Assembly: GCA_015654925.1 (NCBI GenBank)
Contig: JAATFX010000083.1
Coordinates: 1-64,000 of the forward strand
Reading direction: 5' to 3'
DNA: 64,000 nucleotides
Source of the DNA: Enterobacterales bacterium
Lineage (GTDB): Bacteria; Pseudomonadota; Gammaproteobacteria; Enterobacterales; Enterobacteriaceae
Both the position numbers and the translations under genes were made by a program. This document shows, piece after piece, positions 1-10,070 of this stretch. The notes below the pieces were generated by a model. That model worked only from the letters and a program-made list of their open reading frames with translations, was not told the origin of the DNA and searched no databases. The first letter of the stretch is position 1, and each line of letters begins with the position of its first letter.

Positions 1-140
1 GCCTTTCGCCAACCTCCCAACCAGTGAGACCGTGCATCTAAGGACTGAAAAGGACATATCTCGCTTGAGCGTCCGGATAATCCCGCTTGATAGCCACGCG
101 AATGTGCACGTTCAAGGCGATCTCGTTTTTGTCTCTTCAT
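1..140 (-). CDS. rmf: Ribosome modulation factor Rmf (3' end cut by window edge)
   Basis: The first 46 codons of Rmf, the small basic protein that dimerises 70S ribosomes into inactive 100S particles in stationary phase. The start ATG is at 140-138, preceded by a GAGGGA ribosome binding site. The reading begins MKRQKRDRLERAHSRGYQAG and continues through a segment ending SHWLGGWRKA, matching the E. coli family (55 residues) in both the basic N-terminus and the WLGGWR motif. The C-terminal residues lie beyond the left window edge. The position downstream of pqiC on the same strand is as in E. coli. It is too short and truncated to show as a long ORF, but the family match is very clear. Confidence 0.95.
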   Translation of the reverse strand, partial: MKRQKRDRLERAHSRGYQAGLSGRSSEICPFQSLDARSHWLGGWRK

Positions 141-405
141 GCCGTGTTTCCCTCATCTTATTTGGTGGAAAGAAAACGGTAATCGCATTGCTGCAATTAC
201 TCTTTATCTTTAACGATAAAGAGACAAAAGATCAATGCACCAATTCACAAAAGCGTCATATCAAAAACGCATAATAACCCTATTCTGGTCAAAAAATCCC
301 CAGCGATTCCCCGCATAATCCGCTGAATTTACTCATGAACCAGCGTATGCCCCGCCACAGAAAAACACCGTGACAAACGCCGTCCTTTTTTAGAACGTTT
401 AGTTA
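141..405 (-). promoter_or_regulatory. rmf upstream region with leader inverted repeat
   Basis: Non-coding interval between pqiC and rmf, both on the minus strand. It must hold the rmf promoter. An exact 7-bp inverted repeat (CTTTATC at 202-208, GATAAAG at 215-221) lies about 60 bases upstream of the rmf start and could form a hairpin in the leader. I do not see an unambiguous sigma-70 promoter. A small ORF in this interval on the plus strand has no family resemblance and is not called. Confidence 0.4.
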
Positions 406-978
406 TTAACGCTGTAAGGAAATTTGCCTGGCCGCGTTTTGGCCCACCTGCTGCCACCCCTGGGCCAAGGTTCTGACCAAGGCGTCATAGCCATCTTCTT
501 CCTGCTTGAGCGCCAGGGCAAACGGCGCTCGGGTGACCTGCTCATGATGGGTAAATAGCCATTCCCCCTGAATCACCGCCCGGCCGTCATACCGGCCGTG
601 GAAGCCGGTAATATTGATTTCCAAGGTATCTTGCTCCCCCTGCACCGGGCTGGCGGAGACCAGGGTTCCCGGCAGCGCATTGCTCAGGTTGGCGACCATG
701 GTTTGCTGCAACTGTTGCTCCAGCGGACTGGCCCACAGATTATTACTGGCCGTAATATAGCGTACGTCGCTGGACTGGTAGACCACGCCGCTGCCCGCCA
801 GAAAATCCGATACGTTGACGCGCGAAACCCAGATATGGCGCGCGGCGGCCGACGAAGACGGCGGCGGCGATACGCTGCTGCCGTCGGCCGCCACCGGCAG
901 TTGATAATAATGTTTATTGTCGTTGCTGCTACAGGCGCCCAGCAACATGACCAGCGCCAGCAGTATCCCTTTATTCAT
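406..978 (-). CDS. pqiC: PqiC outer-membrane-associated lipoprotein of the Pqi lipid transport system
   Basis: A 190-residue lipoprotein. The N-terminus carries a signal peptide ending in the lipobox LGAC with Cys16 as the lipidated residue. The rest matches the PqiC/YmbA (DUF330) family. In E. coli PqiC sits at the outer membrane and receives the tip of the PqiB tunnel, helping move lipids across the envelope. The start ATG overlaps the pqiB stop in a TAATG arrangement, so the two are translationally coupled. It is the last gene of the pqiABC operon here. Length and gene order fit the family, and nothing is missing. Confidence 0.95.
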   Translation of the reverse strand: MNKGILLALVMLLGACSSNDNKHYYQLPVAADGSSVSPPPSSSAAARHIWVSRVNVSDFLAGSGVVYQSSDVRYITASNNLWASPLEQQLQQTMVANLSNALPGTLVSASPVQGEQDTLEINITGFHGRYDGRAVIQGEWLFTHHEQVTRAPFALALKQEEDGYDALVRTLAQGWQQVGQNAARQISLQR

Positions 979-2618
979 TATTTGGCCCTCTTAGGCTTTG
1001 GATCGTTACCGTTATCGGCCTCGAAGACCAACGCATTGCTCTTATTATTCAGCGTCCGCAGTACCGGCTGCAGTTCGCGCAACACCTGATCGAGCCGCTG
1101 CATATTGTCCACCATCTTATTGTAAGCCGCTGAGCCGGGCTGGAAGCCCTTCATGCTGCTGTTCAGCTCGCGCAAGGTGCGCTGCATATCCTGCGGCAGT
1201 TGCTGCATCGACTGGCTTTCGGTAATCTGATTGACCGACTTGAGGGTTTTTTGCAGTTCGCGCAGCGTGTTCTGGCTTTGGGCCAGGGTGCTGGTGGCTT
1301 CATTAATCATCGGATTAAGCGGCAGGTTATTGATCTTATCCAACGTCATCATCAGCTTTTGCTGAATTTGCGCCAGGCCGCCGCTGGTGGTGGGCAACAC
1401 CGTATAACCGCTGACGGTTTTCATCCCTTCCCAGGGTTTGGCCTGCGGATAAAAATCCAAATCGACAAACAGCGAGCCGGTCAACAGGTTGGCGCTTTTC
1501 AACGTGGCGCGCAGTCCGCGATCCTCGGCCTCTTTGAGCCGCACATTGATATCGAAGTTAGCCCCCAGTTTGCCGACAAACCGGTCGGGTTCGATGCGGA
1601 TCAATACCGGTACCTGATAATTGTCATTAATCGCCTGATCGGTGGCGGTGGTAATGAACGGCACCTGGGCCACGGTACCCAGGCGTATGCCCCGGAACTC
1701 GACCGGCGCGCCCGGCTGCAGGCCGCGAATCGAATCATTGAACAGCAGCAGATAATCTTTGTGCACGGTATACAGCGAATCGGCAATATTGCTCTTATTA
1801 TCGAACAATTGGTAAGTTTGGTGCTCCTTGGCGTGTTCGCCCAGATCCCAACCGGTAGGGACATCAAAGCTGACCCCGCCGCTAAACAGCGTAGTCAGCG
1901 ACCCCATTTCCACCCGCATTCCCTGTGCCGACATGTCGAAAGCCACCCCGCTGTCCTTCCAGAACCGGACGTTGGTGGTGACCAGGCTGTCATAGGGCGC
2001 GCCGATAAACAGCTGATACCGCATTTTACGGCTTTGCGGATCGAAATGACTGGTTTGCACCGTACCGACCCTGAAGCCGCGGAACAGTACCGGGTCCCCG
2101 GCATTCAACTGCCCGGACTGATCGCTATCAAGCTCGACGCGGATGCCTTTAGCGTCCGGCGACGCCAGCGGCGGCGCATCCAGCAGGGTAAAATCACTGG
2201 CGTCCTGCTCTTTGGCGCCGGGTTGCAGCTGGATATAGGCCCCCGATAACAAAGTACCCAACCCCGAGATACCTTCCCGGCCGATTTGCGGCTTTACCAC
2301 CCAGAATGCCGAATCCTGGCGCAGTAGCTTTTCCATGCCGTTATTGATGCGCGCTTTGATTTCCACTTGCTGCAGGTTATCGCTCAGTACCACGCTTTCC
2401 ACCAGCCCCACATCGACGCTGCGGCTTTTAATGGCGGTTTTACCGGCTTCGATACCTTCCGCGCTGGTGGTGGTCAACGTAATGACCTTGCCCTGGTGGC
2501 TGAAATGATAATAGAGAATCCACCCCCCGATCAGGACCGTGACTATGGGTATAATCCAGACCGGAGACCAGCGTTTGATTTTCTCGACCTGGGCGACGTC
2601 ATACTTATTTTCCGTCAA
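978..2618 (-). CDS. pqiB: PqiB, MCE-domain periplasmic lipid tunnel protein
   Basis: A 546-residue protein with one N-terminal membrane segment (about residues 20-40) and three consecutive MlaD/MCE domains in the periplasm, followed by a long helical C-terminal region (about 420-530) rich in Leu/Gln heptads. E. coli PqiB is also 546 residues and forms a hexameric tube spanning the periplasm, with PqiA in the inner membrane and PqiC at the outer membrane. The gene overlaps pqiA by 14 bases and pqiC by one base. All three proteins of the complex are intact here. Confidence 0.97.
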   Translation of the reverse strand: MTENKYDVAQVEKIKRWSPVWIIPIVTVLIGGWILYYHFSHQGKVITLTTTSAEGIEAGKTAIKSRSVDVGLVESVVLSDNLQQVEIKARINNGMEKLLRQDSAFWVVKPQIGREGISGLGTLLSGAYIQLQPGAKEQDASDFTLLDAPPLASPDAKGIRVELDSDQSGQLNAGDPVLFRGFRVGTVQTSHFDPQSRKMRYQLFIGAPYDSLVTTNVRFWKDSGVAFDMSAQGMRVEMGSLTTLFSGGVSFDVPTGWDLGEHAKEHQTYQLFDNKSNIADSLYTVHKDYLLLFNDSIRGLQPGAPVEFRGIRLGTVAQVPFITTATDQAINDNYQVPVLIRIEPDRFVGKLGANFDINVRLKEAEDRGLRATLKSANLLTGSLFVDLDFYPQAKPWEGMKTVSGYTVLPTTSGGLAQIQQKLMMTLDKINNLPLNPMINEATSTLAQSQNTLRELQKTLKSVNQITESQSMQQLPQDMQRTLRELNSSMKGFQPGSAAYNKMVDNMQRLDQVLRELQPVLRTLNNKSNALVFEADNGNDPKPKRAK

Positions 2619-3873
2619 CGGTAGACTCCTTTTGCATTATTTTCTCCGCCCGATCCCAAATAAGACGCGGGTCGAACATTTGCGCGGCAAACATTGTAAT
2701 GATAACCACCATGGCAAACAGCACTGCGCCGATGCCCGGCGTAATGCTCATGAGTTGTCCCATCCTGACCAGGCCGGAAAGTACCGCGATCACAAAGACA
2801 TCAATCATCGACCAGCGGCCGACGAATTCGACAATTTCATAGATAAAATGCATGCGATCGCGATCGGTGCCCCGCCCGCTCCCGGCGTCCCAGCATAACC
2901 AGGCCAGCGCGATCATTTTCAGGGTCGGCACCATGATGCTGGCGATAAAAATCACCATGGCCACCGGATAGGAGCCGTCATCCCACAGCAGGATCACCCC
3001 GGCGATAATAGTTGAATTAAGTTTGCTGCCCAGTCCCTCGGTTATCATGATTGGCAAAATATTGGCCGGGATATACAGGATGATGGACGTGATCAGCAGG
3101 GCCATGGTCCATTGCAGGCTATTGTGCCGTCTGGCACGCTCGCTGGTATGGCAGCGCGGGCAGACGCGCTGGCCGGCCGGCAGAATCAGGGTACAGCAGC
3201 TACAGGCGCGTATTCCCTGGGACAAGCCGCTGACGCCGACCCGCATGGCGGTGACCGGCGAGACGACCGGCATAATATTGTCCCATAACCAGCGCTGGTC
3301 AATGCATTGGAACGCCCGCTGCTGCAACAGGCAAAACAGGCAAAACGGCAGGAAGCTGATCCCTACGCCGATATCGCCATAGGCCATAAGCTTGACAAAA
3401 CTCACCAGCACCCCGGCCAGGAAAATTTCCGCCATGCCCCAGGCGCGCAGCGCAAACAGCGCCTTTGCCATAAAGGCCCGCAGGCGAAACGGCATGGGGA
3501 TCTCGAAACACAGCAGGATAATGGCGATCATGCATAGGGCGGGGATGAATTGCACAAACAGCAAAAACAGGCTGGCAAGAATCGAAAAGTGATCGTCCAC
3601 CATGATGCCGGGTATTTGCGGCAAGGTAATCTCGCGCCCGATACCGGACACCTTCATATTGACGAAAGGAAACAGATTGGCCAACACCAGCATGATGAGC
3701 GCGCTGATGGCAAACATGACCGGCTGGGTACGGGGATTGGACCAGCGGCTGATCAGGGTATTCTTGCAGCGCGGGCACACCCCTTTCTGTCCGGAGGCGA
3801 GCGGCGGCAAGGCCACCAGCAAATCGCAATGGGGGCAAAGCACGTTTCTAGTTTGATGAGCCGGGGAACACAT
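2605..3873 (-). CDS. pqiA: PqiA inner-membrane component of the Pqi lipid transport system
   Basis: 422 residues when started at the ATG at 3873, which has a good AAGGATAAA ribosome binding site and gives an N-terminus (MCSPAH) like E. coli PqiA. The longer reading to 3909 would need a TTG start. The protein has two similar halves, each with a rubredoxin-like cysteine pair module (CPHC and CPRC near the N-terminus; CSCC and CPRC near the middle) followed by four membrane helices. It is the inner-membrane partner of PqiB. In E. coli the operon is induced by paraquat through SoxRS; I did not identify a Sox box here. Confidence 0.95.
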   Translation of the reverse strand: MCSPAHQTRNVLCPHCDLLVALPPLASGQKGVCPRCKNTLISRWSNPRTQPVMFAISALIMLVLANLFPFVNMKVSGIGREITLPQIPGIMVDDHFSILASLFLLFVQFIPALCMIAIILLCFEIPMPFRLRAFMAKALFALRAWGMAEIFLAGVLVSFVKLMAYGDIGVGISFLPFCLFCLLQQRAFQCIDQRWLWDNIMPVVSPVTAMRVGVSGLSQGIRACSCCTLILPAGQRVCPRCHTSERARRHNSLQWTMALLITSIILYIPANILPIMITEGLGSKLNSTIIAGVILLWDDGSYPVAMVIFIASIMVPTLKMIALAWLCWDAGSGRGTDRDRMHFIYEIVEFVGRWSMIDVFVIAVLSGLVRMGQLMSITPGIGAVLFAMVVIITMFAAQMFDPRLIWDRAEKIMQKESTVDGK

Positions 3874-4023
3874 GCTTTTATCCTTATGGTCAGGCAATTT
3901 GCCCGTCAATATAGCCCGTCATCGTACGGGTGAATGCGCATGCCGTGGCGCCGGCCATCACGCCCGGCGAACGTTTGCCGTCCGGCCGCGGCGGCAAAAG
4001 CCCCGGCCGGACCTGGCGATAGG

Positions 4024-5949
4024 CTACTCTTTTGGACCGTTTTTTTGCGCTTCCAGTTCTTCCCAGCGGGCAAAAGCCTGCTCCAGCTCCAGCTCGGCGG
4101 TGGCCATAGCGGCGATGACCGACTGGGTCTTTTCATGGGACTGGCTGAAAAAATCAGCATCCGCCATCTGCGCCTGTAATGCGTTTATTTCTTGTTCCAG
4201 GCGTTCGATTTGCTGCGGCAGCATTTCCAACTCGCGTTGCAGGTTATAGCTTAATTTGCCGCCTTGCTTAGCATTAAGCGTTTTTTGCACTCTGGCAACG
4301 CTATTTTTTTCGGCCGCGGGCTGCGCCGGCGCGGTGGAGCGCAGCGCGCGCATATTCCGGCGCTGGTTTTGCGCATCAAAATAGCCGCCGACAAAACTGC
4401 TGATCTGGCCGTCGCCTTCAAATATCCAGCACTCGGTGACCGAGTTGTCGACAAACTGTCGGTCATGGCTGACCAGCAGTACCGTGCCCTGATAGCTGTC
4501 AATCATTTCTTCCAGCAATTCCAGGGTCTCGACATCGAGATCGTTGGTCGGTTCATCGAGAATCAATAAGTTGCTGGGGTTTAAAAACAGCTTGGCCAGC
4601 AGCAGCCGGTTGCGTTCCCCGCCCGACAGCGCTTTCACCGGGGTCATGGCGCGTTTGGGGTGGAACAGGAAATCCTGCAGATATCCCAGCACATGGCGGG
4701 AACGGCCGTTAACCATGACTTCCTGCTTGCCTTCCGCCAGATTGTCCATGACGGTACGCTCGGGATCGAGTTCGGCGCGATGCTGGTCGAAATAGGCCAC
4801 TTCCAATTTGGTGCCGCAGTGAACGCGCCCGCTGTCCGGCGCCAGTTGGCCGAGCATCAGTTTCAACAGGGTGGTCTTGCCGCAGCCGTTGGGGCCGATC
4901 AGGGCAATCTTGTCGCCGCGCTGCACCTGGGCGCTGAAGTTGCGCACCAATATCTTGTCTGCGATGCGGTAGCTGACATCTTCCATTTCAAAGACAATCT
5001 TGCCGGATCGGGTGGCTTCCTCGACCTGCATTTTCGCGCTGCCAATCACTTCGCGGCGTTCCGTCCGTTCCTGGCGCAGGGCTTTTAACGCCCGCACGCG
5101 GCCTTCATTACGGGTGCGGCGGGCTTTGATGCCCTGGCGTATCCATACTTCTTCCTGCGCCAGTTTGCGATCGAATTCGGCGTTTTGCAGCTCCTGGACC
5201 CGCAGTTCTTCTTCTTTGCCTTCCAGGTATTTGTCGTAGTTGCCCGGCCATGAGACCAATTTGCCGCGATCCAGATCGACGATGCGCGTCGCCATATTGC
5301 GGATAAAGGAACGGTCATGGGAAATAAAAATAATGCTGCCGGCGAAACTCTTCAAAAAAGTTTCCAGCCAGTCGATGGTCTCGATATCCAGATGGTTGGT
5401 CGGTTCATCAAGCAGCAGGATCTGCGGTTCACATACCAGGGCGCGGCCCAGCGCGGCTTTACGCAGCCATCCCCCCGACAGGGCCGATAACTCGGTATTG
5501 GCGGTCAGGCCCAGCTGTTCGAGCACTTCGTGAATGCGTTTTTCCAGGTGCCAGAGATTTTGATGGTCGAGAATCTCCTGCAGGCGGCCCATTTCCATCA
5601 GGTTTTTGTCGCTGGGATCTTCTTCCACCAGATGCGATACCGCATGGTAGGCCTTAAGCGTTTCGGCCTGCGCCTGCACCCCTTCGGCGACAAAGTCATA
5701 GACGCTGCCGCTGACGTTGCGCGGCGGGTCCTGCTGCAAACGGGCGACAATCACATCCTGTTCGAAGATAAGCTGCCCGTCGTCCAGGGGCACTTCGCGG
5801 CTGAGGATCTTCATCAGGGTGGATTTACCCGCCCCGTTACGCCCTACCAGGCAGACACGCTCGTTACGTTCAATGTGAAGCTCGGTATTGTCCAGCAGCG
5901 GCGCATCGCTGAACGATAGCCAGGCGCCGGAAAGACTGATTAATGACAT
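4024..5949 (-). CDS. uup: Uup, ABC-F family ATPase
   Basis: 641 residues with two ABC ATPase domains and no membrane part, the ABC-F layout. First Walker A is GRNGAGKST (about residues 36-44), with signature LSGGWLRKA and Walker B followed by DEPTNHLD. The second set is GPNGCGKTT, LSGGERNR and DEPTNDLD. A basic/acidic coiled coil occupies the last 90 residues, as in E. coli Uup, where it binds DNA. Uup affects transposon precise excision and ribosome-associated processes. It lies between rlmL and the pqi operon on the same strand, as in E. coli. Confidence 0.97.
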   Translation of the reverse strand: MSLISLSGAWLSFSDAPLLDNTELHIERNERVCLVGRNGAGKSTLMKILSREVPLDDGQLIFEQDVIVARLQQDPPRNVSGSVYDFVAEGVQAQAETLKAYHAVSHLVEEDPSDKNLMEMGRLQEILDHQNLWHLEKRIHEVLEQLGLTANTELSALSGGWLRKAALGRALVCEPQILLLDEPTNHLDIETIDWLETFLKSFAGSIIFISHDRSFIRNMATRIVDLDRGKLVSWPGNYDKYLEGKEEELRVQELQNAEFDRKLAQEEVWIRQGIKARRTRNEGRVRALKALRQERTERREVIGSAKMQVEEATRSGKIVFEMEDVSYRIADKILVRNFSAQVQRGDKIALIGPNGCGKTTLLKLMLGQLAPDSGRVHCGTKLEVAYFDQHRAELDPERTVMDNLAEGKQEVMVNGRSRHVLGYLQDFLFHPKRAMTPVKALSGGERNRLLLAKLFLNPSNLLILDEPTNDLDVETLELLEEMIDSYQGTVLLVSHDRQFVDNSVTECWIFEGDGQISSFVGGYFDAQNQRRNMRALRSTAPAQPAAEKNSVARVQKTLNAKQGGKLSYNLQRELEMLPQQIERLEQEINALQAQMADADFFSQSHEKTQSVIAAMATAELELEQAFARWEELEAQKNGPKE

Positions 5950-5954
5950 GGCGT

Positions 5955-8078
5955 TTATTGATCCTGATCTGCATGGCTTATCAGCCAGCTATTGTGAATA
6001 TGGCGATTACGGGCGAAATCCTGGGAGCGGGTACGCTCGGTGATGGACTCCGCCTTCAGGCCCAGGGCCTGTAATCCTTCGGCATCCAATTGGAAACCGC
6101 GTTTATTATTGGAAAACATAATGGTACCGCCCGCGCGCAGCAATCTTTTCAGATCCTTCATTAACAGCAGGTGATCCCGCTGCACGTCGAAGCTCTCCGA
6201 CATGCGTTTTGAATTGGAGAATGTCGGCGGATCGATAAAAATCAGATCGAAAGTTTCATCCGCCAGTTCAAGCCAGGACAGGCAATCCGCCTGGATCAGG
6301 CGGTGCTGCTTGCCCACCAGCCCGTTGCTGCGCAGATTTTTCTCCGCCCATTCCAGATATGTGCGCGACATATCCACCGACGTGGTGGTACGCGCCCCGC
6401 CGATGCCGGCGTGCACGCTGGCGCTGCCGGTATACGCAAACAGGTTGAGGAAATCTTTGCCGCGGCTCATCTCGCCCAGCATTTTACGGGCAATGCGATG
6501 ATCGAGAAATAAACCGGTATCCAGATAGTCGGTGAGATTCACCCATAATTTGGCGTCATACTCATCCACCAGCAAAAACTCGCCCTTTTGCGCCAGCTTC
6601 TCATACTGGCTTTTGCCTTTCTGGCGTTCCCTGGCCTTCACCACCAGTTGGCTGGGGGGAATGCCGAGTACCGCGAGCGTGGCGGCGATAGCGTCGTACA
6701 GCCGCTGGCGCGCCTTCTCCGGCTCGATGGTCTTGGGCGCCACGTACTCCTGGATCACCACCCATGAACTGTAGCGGTCGATAGCCACATTATATTCCGG
6801 CAAATCGGCGTCATAGAGGCGATAGCAATCCAAATGCTGCTTGGCGGCCCACTTCTCCAGGCCGCGGATATTCTTGCGCAGCCGGTTGGCGAAATCCGGC
6901 GCCACGCCCGCGCCCGCGGAGGACGGCACGACATTGGGCACATCCGCCAGCAGATAGTTTTTCTGTTCGCAGTCCAGCGGGCCGTTCTTGGCTTTAAACG
7001 AGCGCTCGGCCCGCAGTTGCAACGCGCTCAGCAATACCGGCGAGGCGCTGAACAGCGACAGCCGCCAGCCGCCGAACTGGCTTTTCATAATGCGGCCCAG
7101 CTGGTTATACAGCGCGATCAGCGCCGGTTCGCTCTCCAGGCGCTCGCCGTAGGGAGGATTGCTGACCACGGTGCCGCGCGGACCATCAGGCAATGGGTTG
7201 GTTAAATTGGCCACGTCATTGACCGTAAACGCGATCAGCTCGGCGACGCCGGCGTGGTGGGCGTTGGCCCGCGCCTTTTCCAATACCCGCGCATCGTTGT
7301 CCGACCCGAAAAAACGCGCGGTGGTCTGGCCCAGGCGGGCGCGCTCGCGGGCGGCGCCGAGCACGTCCTGCCACAAGGGTTCGTTATGCCCGTGCCAGGC
7401 CAGGAAACCCCACTGCCGGCGCAGCAGGCCGGGGGCCCGATCCGCCGCCATCAGCGCCGCTTCAATCAGTAATGTGCCGGAACCGCACATGGGGTCGAGC
7501 AGCGGCGTGCCGGCCAGCCACCCCGAGCGCTGCACAATGGCGGCAGCCAGATTCTCCTTGAGGGGCGCCTGGCCCGCCCCGTCGCGATAGCCGCGCTGGT
7601 GCAAACCCCCGCCGCTGAGATCCAGGGAAACAATGGCGTGATCGCGGTGCAAAAATACCTGCACCCGGATATCCGGTTGCTGTTTGGCCACGTCGGGCCG
7701 CTGCTGCAGGGCATGGGTAAAACTGTCGACGATGGCGTCTTTAACGCGCAGGGTGCCGTACTGGCTATTGCGGATAGCGTCGTTGGTGCCGCTGAAATGC
7801 ACCGCGAAACTTTTATCCACCGCGAAGATCGCCGGCCAGTCGATGGCCTGCACCCCCTGGTAGAGGTCATCGTCGCTCAAAACATCGAAGTCGTTAAGCG
7901 GCAGTAAAATGCGCGAGGCCAGGCGGCTCCAGAGAAGGCTCTGATAAAGCAGCCGGTCGTCTCCCTGGAAATGCACCCCGCCCAACGCTATTTTACAGTC
8001 GAGGGCACCCAGTGCTTCCAGCTCGCTTTTTAACAGCTCTTCTAAACCTTGTGCCGTACTGGCAAACAGTGCATTCAT
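5955..8078 (-). CDS. rlmL: RlmKL bifunctional 23S rRNA methyltransferase
   Basis: 707 residues from the ATG at 8078, giving an N-terminus ([16 protein letters not shown]) like E. coli RlmL. Alternative ATGs lie at 8081 and 8093. Domain order: THUMP RNA-binding domain, a Rossmann methyltransferase with the NPPYGERLE motif (N2-methylation of G2445), and a second C-terminal methyltransferase with [11 protein letters not shown] (N7-methylation of G2069). E. coli fuses the same two activities, RlmL and RlmK. The gene ends five bases upstream of the uup start, so the two are probably cotranscribed. Confidence 0.96.
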   Translation of the reverse strand: MNALFASTAQGLEELLKSELEALGALDCKIALGGVHFQGDDRLLYQSLLWSRLASRILLPLNDFDVLSDDDLYQGVQAIDWPAIFAVDKSFAVHFSGTNDAIRNSQYGTLRVKDAIVDSFTHALQQRPDVAKQQPDIRVQVFLHRDHAIVSLDLSGGGLHQRGYRDGAGQAPLKENLAAAIVQRSGWLAGTPLLDPMCGSGTLLIEAALMAADRAPGLLRRQWGFLAWHGHNEPLWQDVLGAARERARLGQTTARFFGSDNDARVLEKARANAHHAGVAELIAFTVNDVANLTNPLPDGPRGTVVSNPPYGERLESEPALIALYNQLGRIMKSQFGGWRLSLFSASPVLLSALQLRAERSFKAKNGPLDCEQKNYLLADVPNVVPSSAGAGVAPDFANRLRKNIRGLEKWAAKQHLDCYRLYDADLPEYNVAIDRYSSWVVIQEYVAPKTIEPEKARQRLYDAIAATLAVLGIPPSQLVVKARERQKGKSQYEKLAQKGEFLLVDEYDAKLWVNLTDYLDTGLFLDHRIARKMLGEMSRGKDFLNLFAYTGSASVHAGIGGARTTTSVDMSRTYLEWAEKNLRSNGLVGKQHRLIQADCLSWLELADETFDLIFIDPPTFSNSKRMSESFDVQRDHLLLMKDLKRLLRAGGTIMFSNNKRGFQLDAEGLQALGLKAESITERTRSQDFARNRHIHNSWLISHADQDQ

Positions 8079-8180
8079 CATGTCACTTATCATCAAAAAA
8101 GAAAATCGTTGCGCATTATAGCTAATCGCGGGCCATTGTCATAAAGTTGGCCCAAGAGAAATATCCGGCAGGGAGGCAAA

Positions 8181-9284
8181 ATGGTGAGTCTGTCGCGGTT
8201 ATATATTCATCCGGTGAAATCAATGCGCGGCTTGCAGGTTTCCCATGCGTTGGTCGATGCCGCAGGACTGGCGTTCGACCGGGTATTCATGATTACCGAA
8301 ACGGACGGGACCTTTATCACCGCGCGCCAATACCCGCAAATGGTCCTGTTCACCCCGGTAATGATACAAAACGGCCTGCACCTGGGCGCGCCCGATGGCC
8401 AAAGCGCCACGGTGCGGTTCGCCGATTTTGCCGCCGACGGCCACCCTACCGAAGTATGGGGCAATCATTTTACCGCGTATACGGCTCCCGAGGCCATCAA
8501 TTACTGGTTAAGCGGTTATTTTGATCGTCCGGTGCAGTTGCGCTGGACCGGCGAACGCACCACCCGGCGGGTGAAGTCCCTGCCGGAAATACCGCTGTCA
8601 TTCGCCGACGGATATCCCTTCCTGCTCATCGGCGAGGCTTCGTTTCTCGATGTGCAAAAACGCTGCCCCGCCGGTATTAAACTGGCCCAGTTCCGGCCGA
8701 ATCTGGTGGTGAGCGGCACCGCCGCGTTTGAAGAAGATCGCTGGCGGCTTATCCGCATCGGCGCGGTCGAATTCGAGCTGGTCAAGCCTTGCAGCCGCTG
8801 CGTGCTGACCACCGTCAGCGTGGAGCAAGGCCGCAAGCATCCTGCAACCGAGCCGCTGCGTACGCTCCAGGGATATCGGACCGCTGAAAATGGGGACGTG
8901 GACTTCGGGCAAAACCTGATCGCCCGCACCGGCGGCATTATCCGGGTCGGCGATAAAGTCGAGGTGCTGGCGCTGCGGGAACCGCGGCGTTATGGCCGCG
9001 GCGAGGTAACCGAAACATTACCCGTGTCGCAAGCAGGCGAACAGCGGGTAACCATTGACTATCAGGGACAGGTGTTCAGCGGCAACAACCAGCAGATTTT
9101 ACTGGAGCAATTGGAGCAGCAGGGAATCCGTATCCCCTATTCATGCCGCGCGGGCATCTGCGGCACCTGCAAGGTCAAGCTGCTGGCGGGCGACGTCACG
9201 CCCCTGAAAGCCAGCGCCGTCGCGCAACCGGGGCTGGTACTGACCTGTAGCTGTATCCCCGCCGGCGATATCCGCCTGGAATGA
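8181..9284 (+). CDS. ycbX: YcbX, MOSC-domain protein with C-terminal 2Fe-2S ferredoxin domain
   Basis: 367 residues with a good GGGAGG ribosome binding site. The N-terminal part is a MOSC N-terminal beta-barrel followed by a MOSC domain with the conserved [10 protein letters not shown] cysteine region expected to bind molybdenum cofactor. Residues from about 285 onward form a plant-type ferredoxin domain with the cluster motif [13 protein letters not shown] and a further C-terminal cysteine (LTCSC). In E. coli YcbX supports molybdoenzyme-dependent detoxification of N-hydroxylated bases such as 6-N-hydroxylaminopurine. It is divergent to rlmL and convergent with zapC. Confidence 0.95.
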   Translation: MVSLSRLYIHPVKSMRGLQVSHALVDAAGLAFDRVFMITETDGTFITARQYPQMVLFTPVMIQNGLHLGAPDGQSATVRFADFAADGHPTEVWGNHFTAYTAPEAINYWLSGYFDRPVQLRWTGERTTRRVKSLPEIPLSFADGYPFLLIGEASFLDVQKRCPAGIKLAQFRPNLVVSGTAAFEEDRWRLIRIGAVEFELVKPCSRCVLTTVSVEQGRKHPATEPLRTLQGYRTAENGDVDFGQNLIARTGGIIRVGDKVEVLALREPRRYGRGEVTETLPVSQAGEQRVTIDYQGQVFSGNNQQILLEQLEQQGIRIPYSCRAGICGTCKVKLLAGDVTPLKASAVAQPGLVLTCSCIPAGDIRLE

Positions 9285-9354
9285 AGCAACGCGCAACGCG
9301 GGCAGCATCCGGTTGACCCGGACCAGGGGAAGCAAGCACCCCGCCGCCGGCGAT

Positions 9355-9903
9355 TTACACCGCCGCAGCGTACACCATTTCATCCTGCTGCGGGTAAGGC
9401 AACAAACGGTCATGCATGATTTTGATGGCATCGCCGAGCACGAGTTTGCGCGCCGCCAGGGTCAGCTGCGCCTGGGCCAGCACGCACAGACTGGCGTTGT
9501 CACCCGCCTCCGCCACCAGCAAACGCGCATATTCGCCGTTGTCGTTCAGGCGCACCAGCACATCATCGCCCAAAACCGGATGCCAATTCAGCGGCGTGCG
9601 CTGCGGCTGGAAATGCCAGCTCTTGGGCATCAACGGTTTAAGGAAACGCAGCGCCACCAGGGCGTTGAGAATCAGCTCCGCCCGTTGCTCTTCCTTTAAC
9701 GGCAAGACGCGGCACTTATCGGCGAAGGTATAATACAATGCGGCATCGTCCACGCAGAACACCGTTTCGCTGAATGCATCGGGCGTCAACGCTTTCGCGC
9801 CGAAGCGCGAGCGGAATATCATGCCATCAGCGAGATCCAGCATCATCCGATCGTGCTCGGCATCAAAAAACCAACGCCAATTATCCCCGGGAGTGATTTT
9901 CAT
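9355..9903 (-). CDS. zapC: ZapC, FtsZ-associated division protein
   Basis: 182 residues from the ATG at 9903, chosen because it has an AAAGGATTAAAG ribosome binding site and gives the family N-terminus ([14 protein letters not shown], compare E. coli MRIKPDDNWRWYYD). Conserved features include the [11 protein letters not shown] and [11 protein letters not shown] stretches. ZapC is a cytoplasmic protein that binds FtsZ and promotes bundling of its protofilaments at the Z-ring. It is a single gene between ycbX (convergent) and pyrD (same strand). Confidence 0.94.
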   Translation of the reverse strand: MKITPGDNWRWFFDAEHDRMMLDLADGMIFRSRFGAKALTPDAFSETVFCVDDAALYYTFADKCRVLPLKEEQRAELILNALVALRFLKPLMPKSWHFQPQRTPLNWHPVLGDDVLVRLNDNGEYARLLVAEAGDNASLCVLAQAQLTLAARKLVLGDAIKIMHDRLLPYPQQDEMVYAAAV

Positions 9904-10070
9904 CTTTAATCCTTTCATCACGTCGCTATCGCTTGGGAAATATCCGGTAAACAATCTATCTATTACTACCAGAAAATAAATCTAAGGATAAATTAACAGC
10001 AAACGGATAAAAGATAAACGAGCCTAATGGATAAATAAACCCCTTTGGCCCGTTAATTGGCTAAAAACCT

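Noticed and set aside
32-274. 80-codon plus-strand frame at the left edge
   Set aside because: It is antisense to rmf and its promoter region, and rmf is clearly recognised on the minus strand.
598-2898. Long plus-strand open frames opposite pqiC, pqiB and pqiA
   Set aside because: They mirror the GC-rich codons of clearly recognised minus-strand genes, and their translations are low-complexity with no family features.
3874-3909. TTG-started N-terminal extension of pqiA
   Set aside because: The ATG at 3873 has a proper ribosome binding site and matches the E. coli start; the extension has neither.
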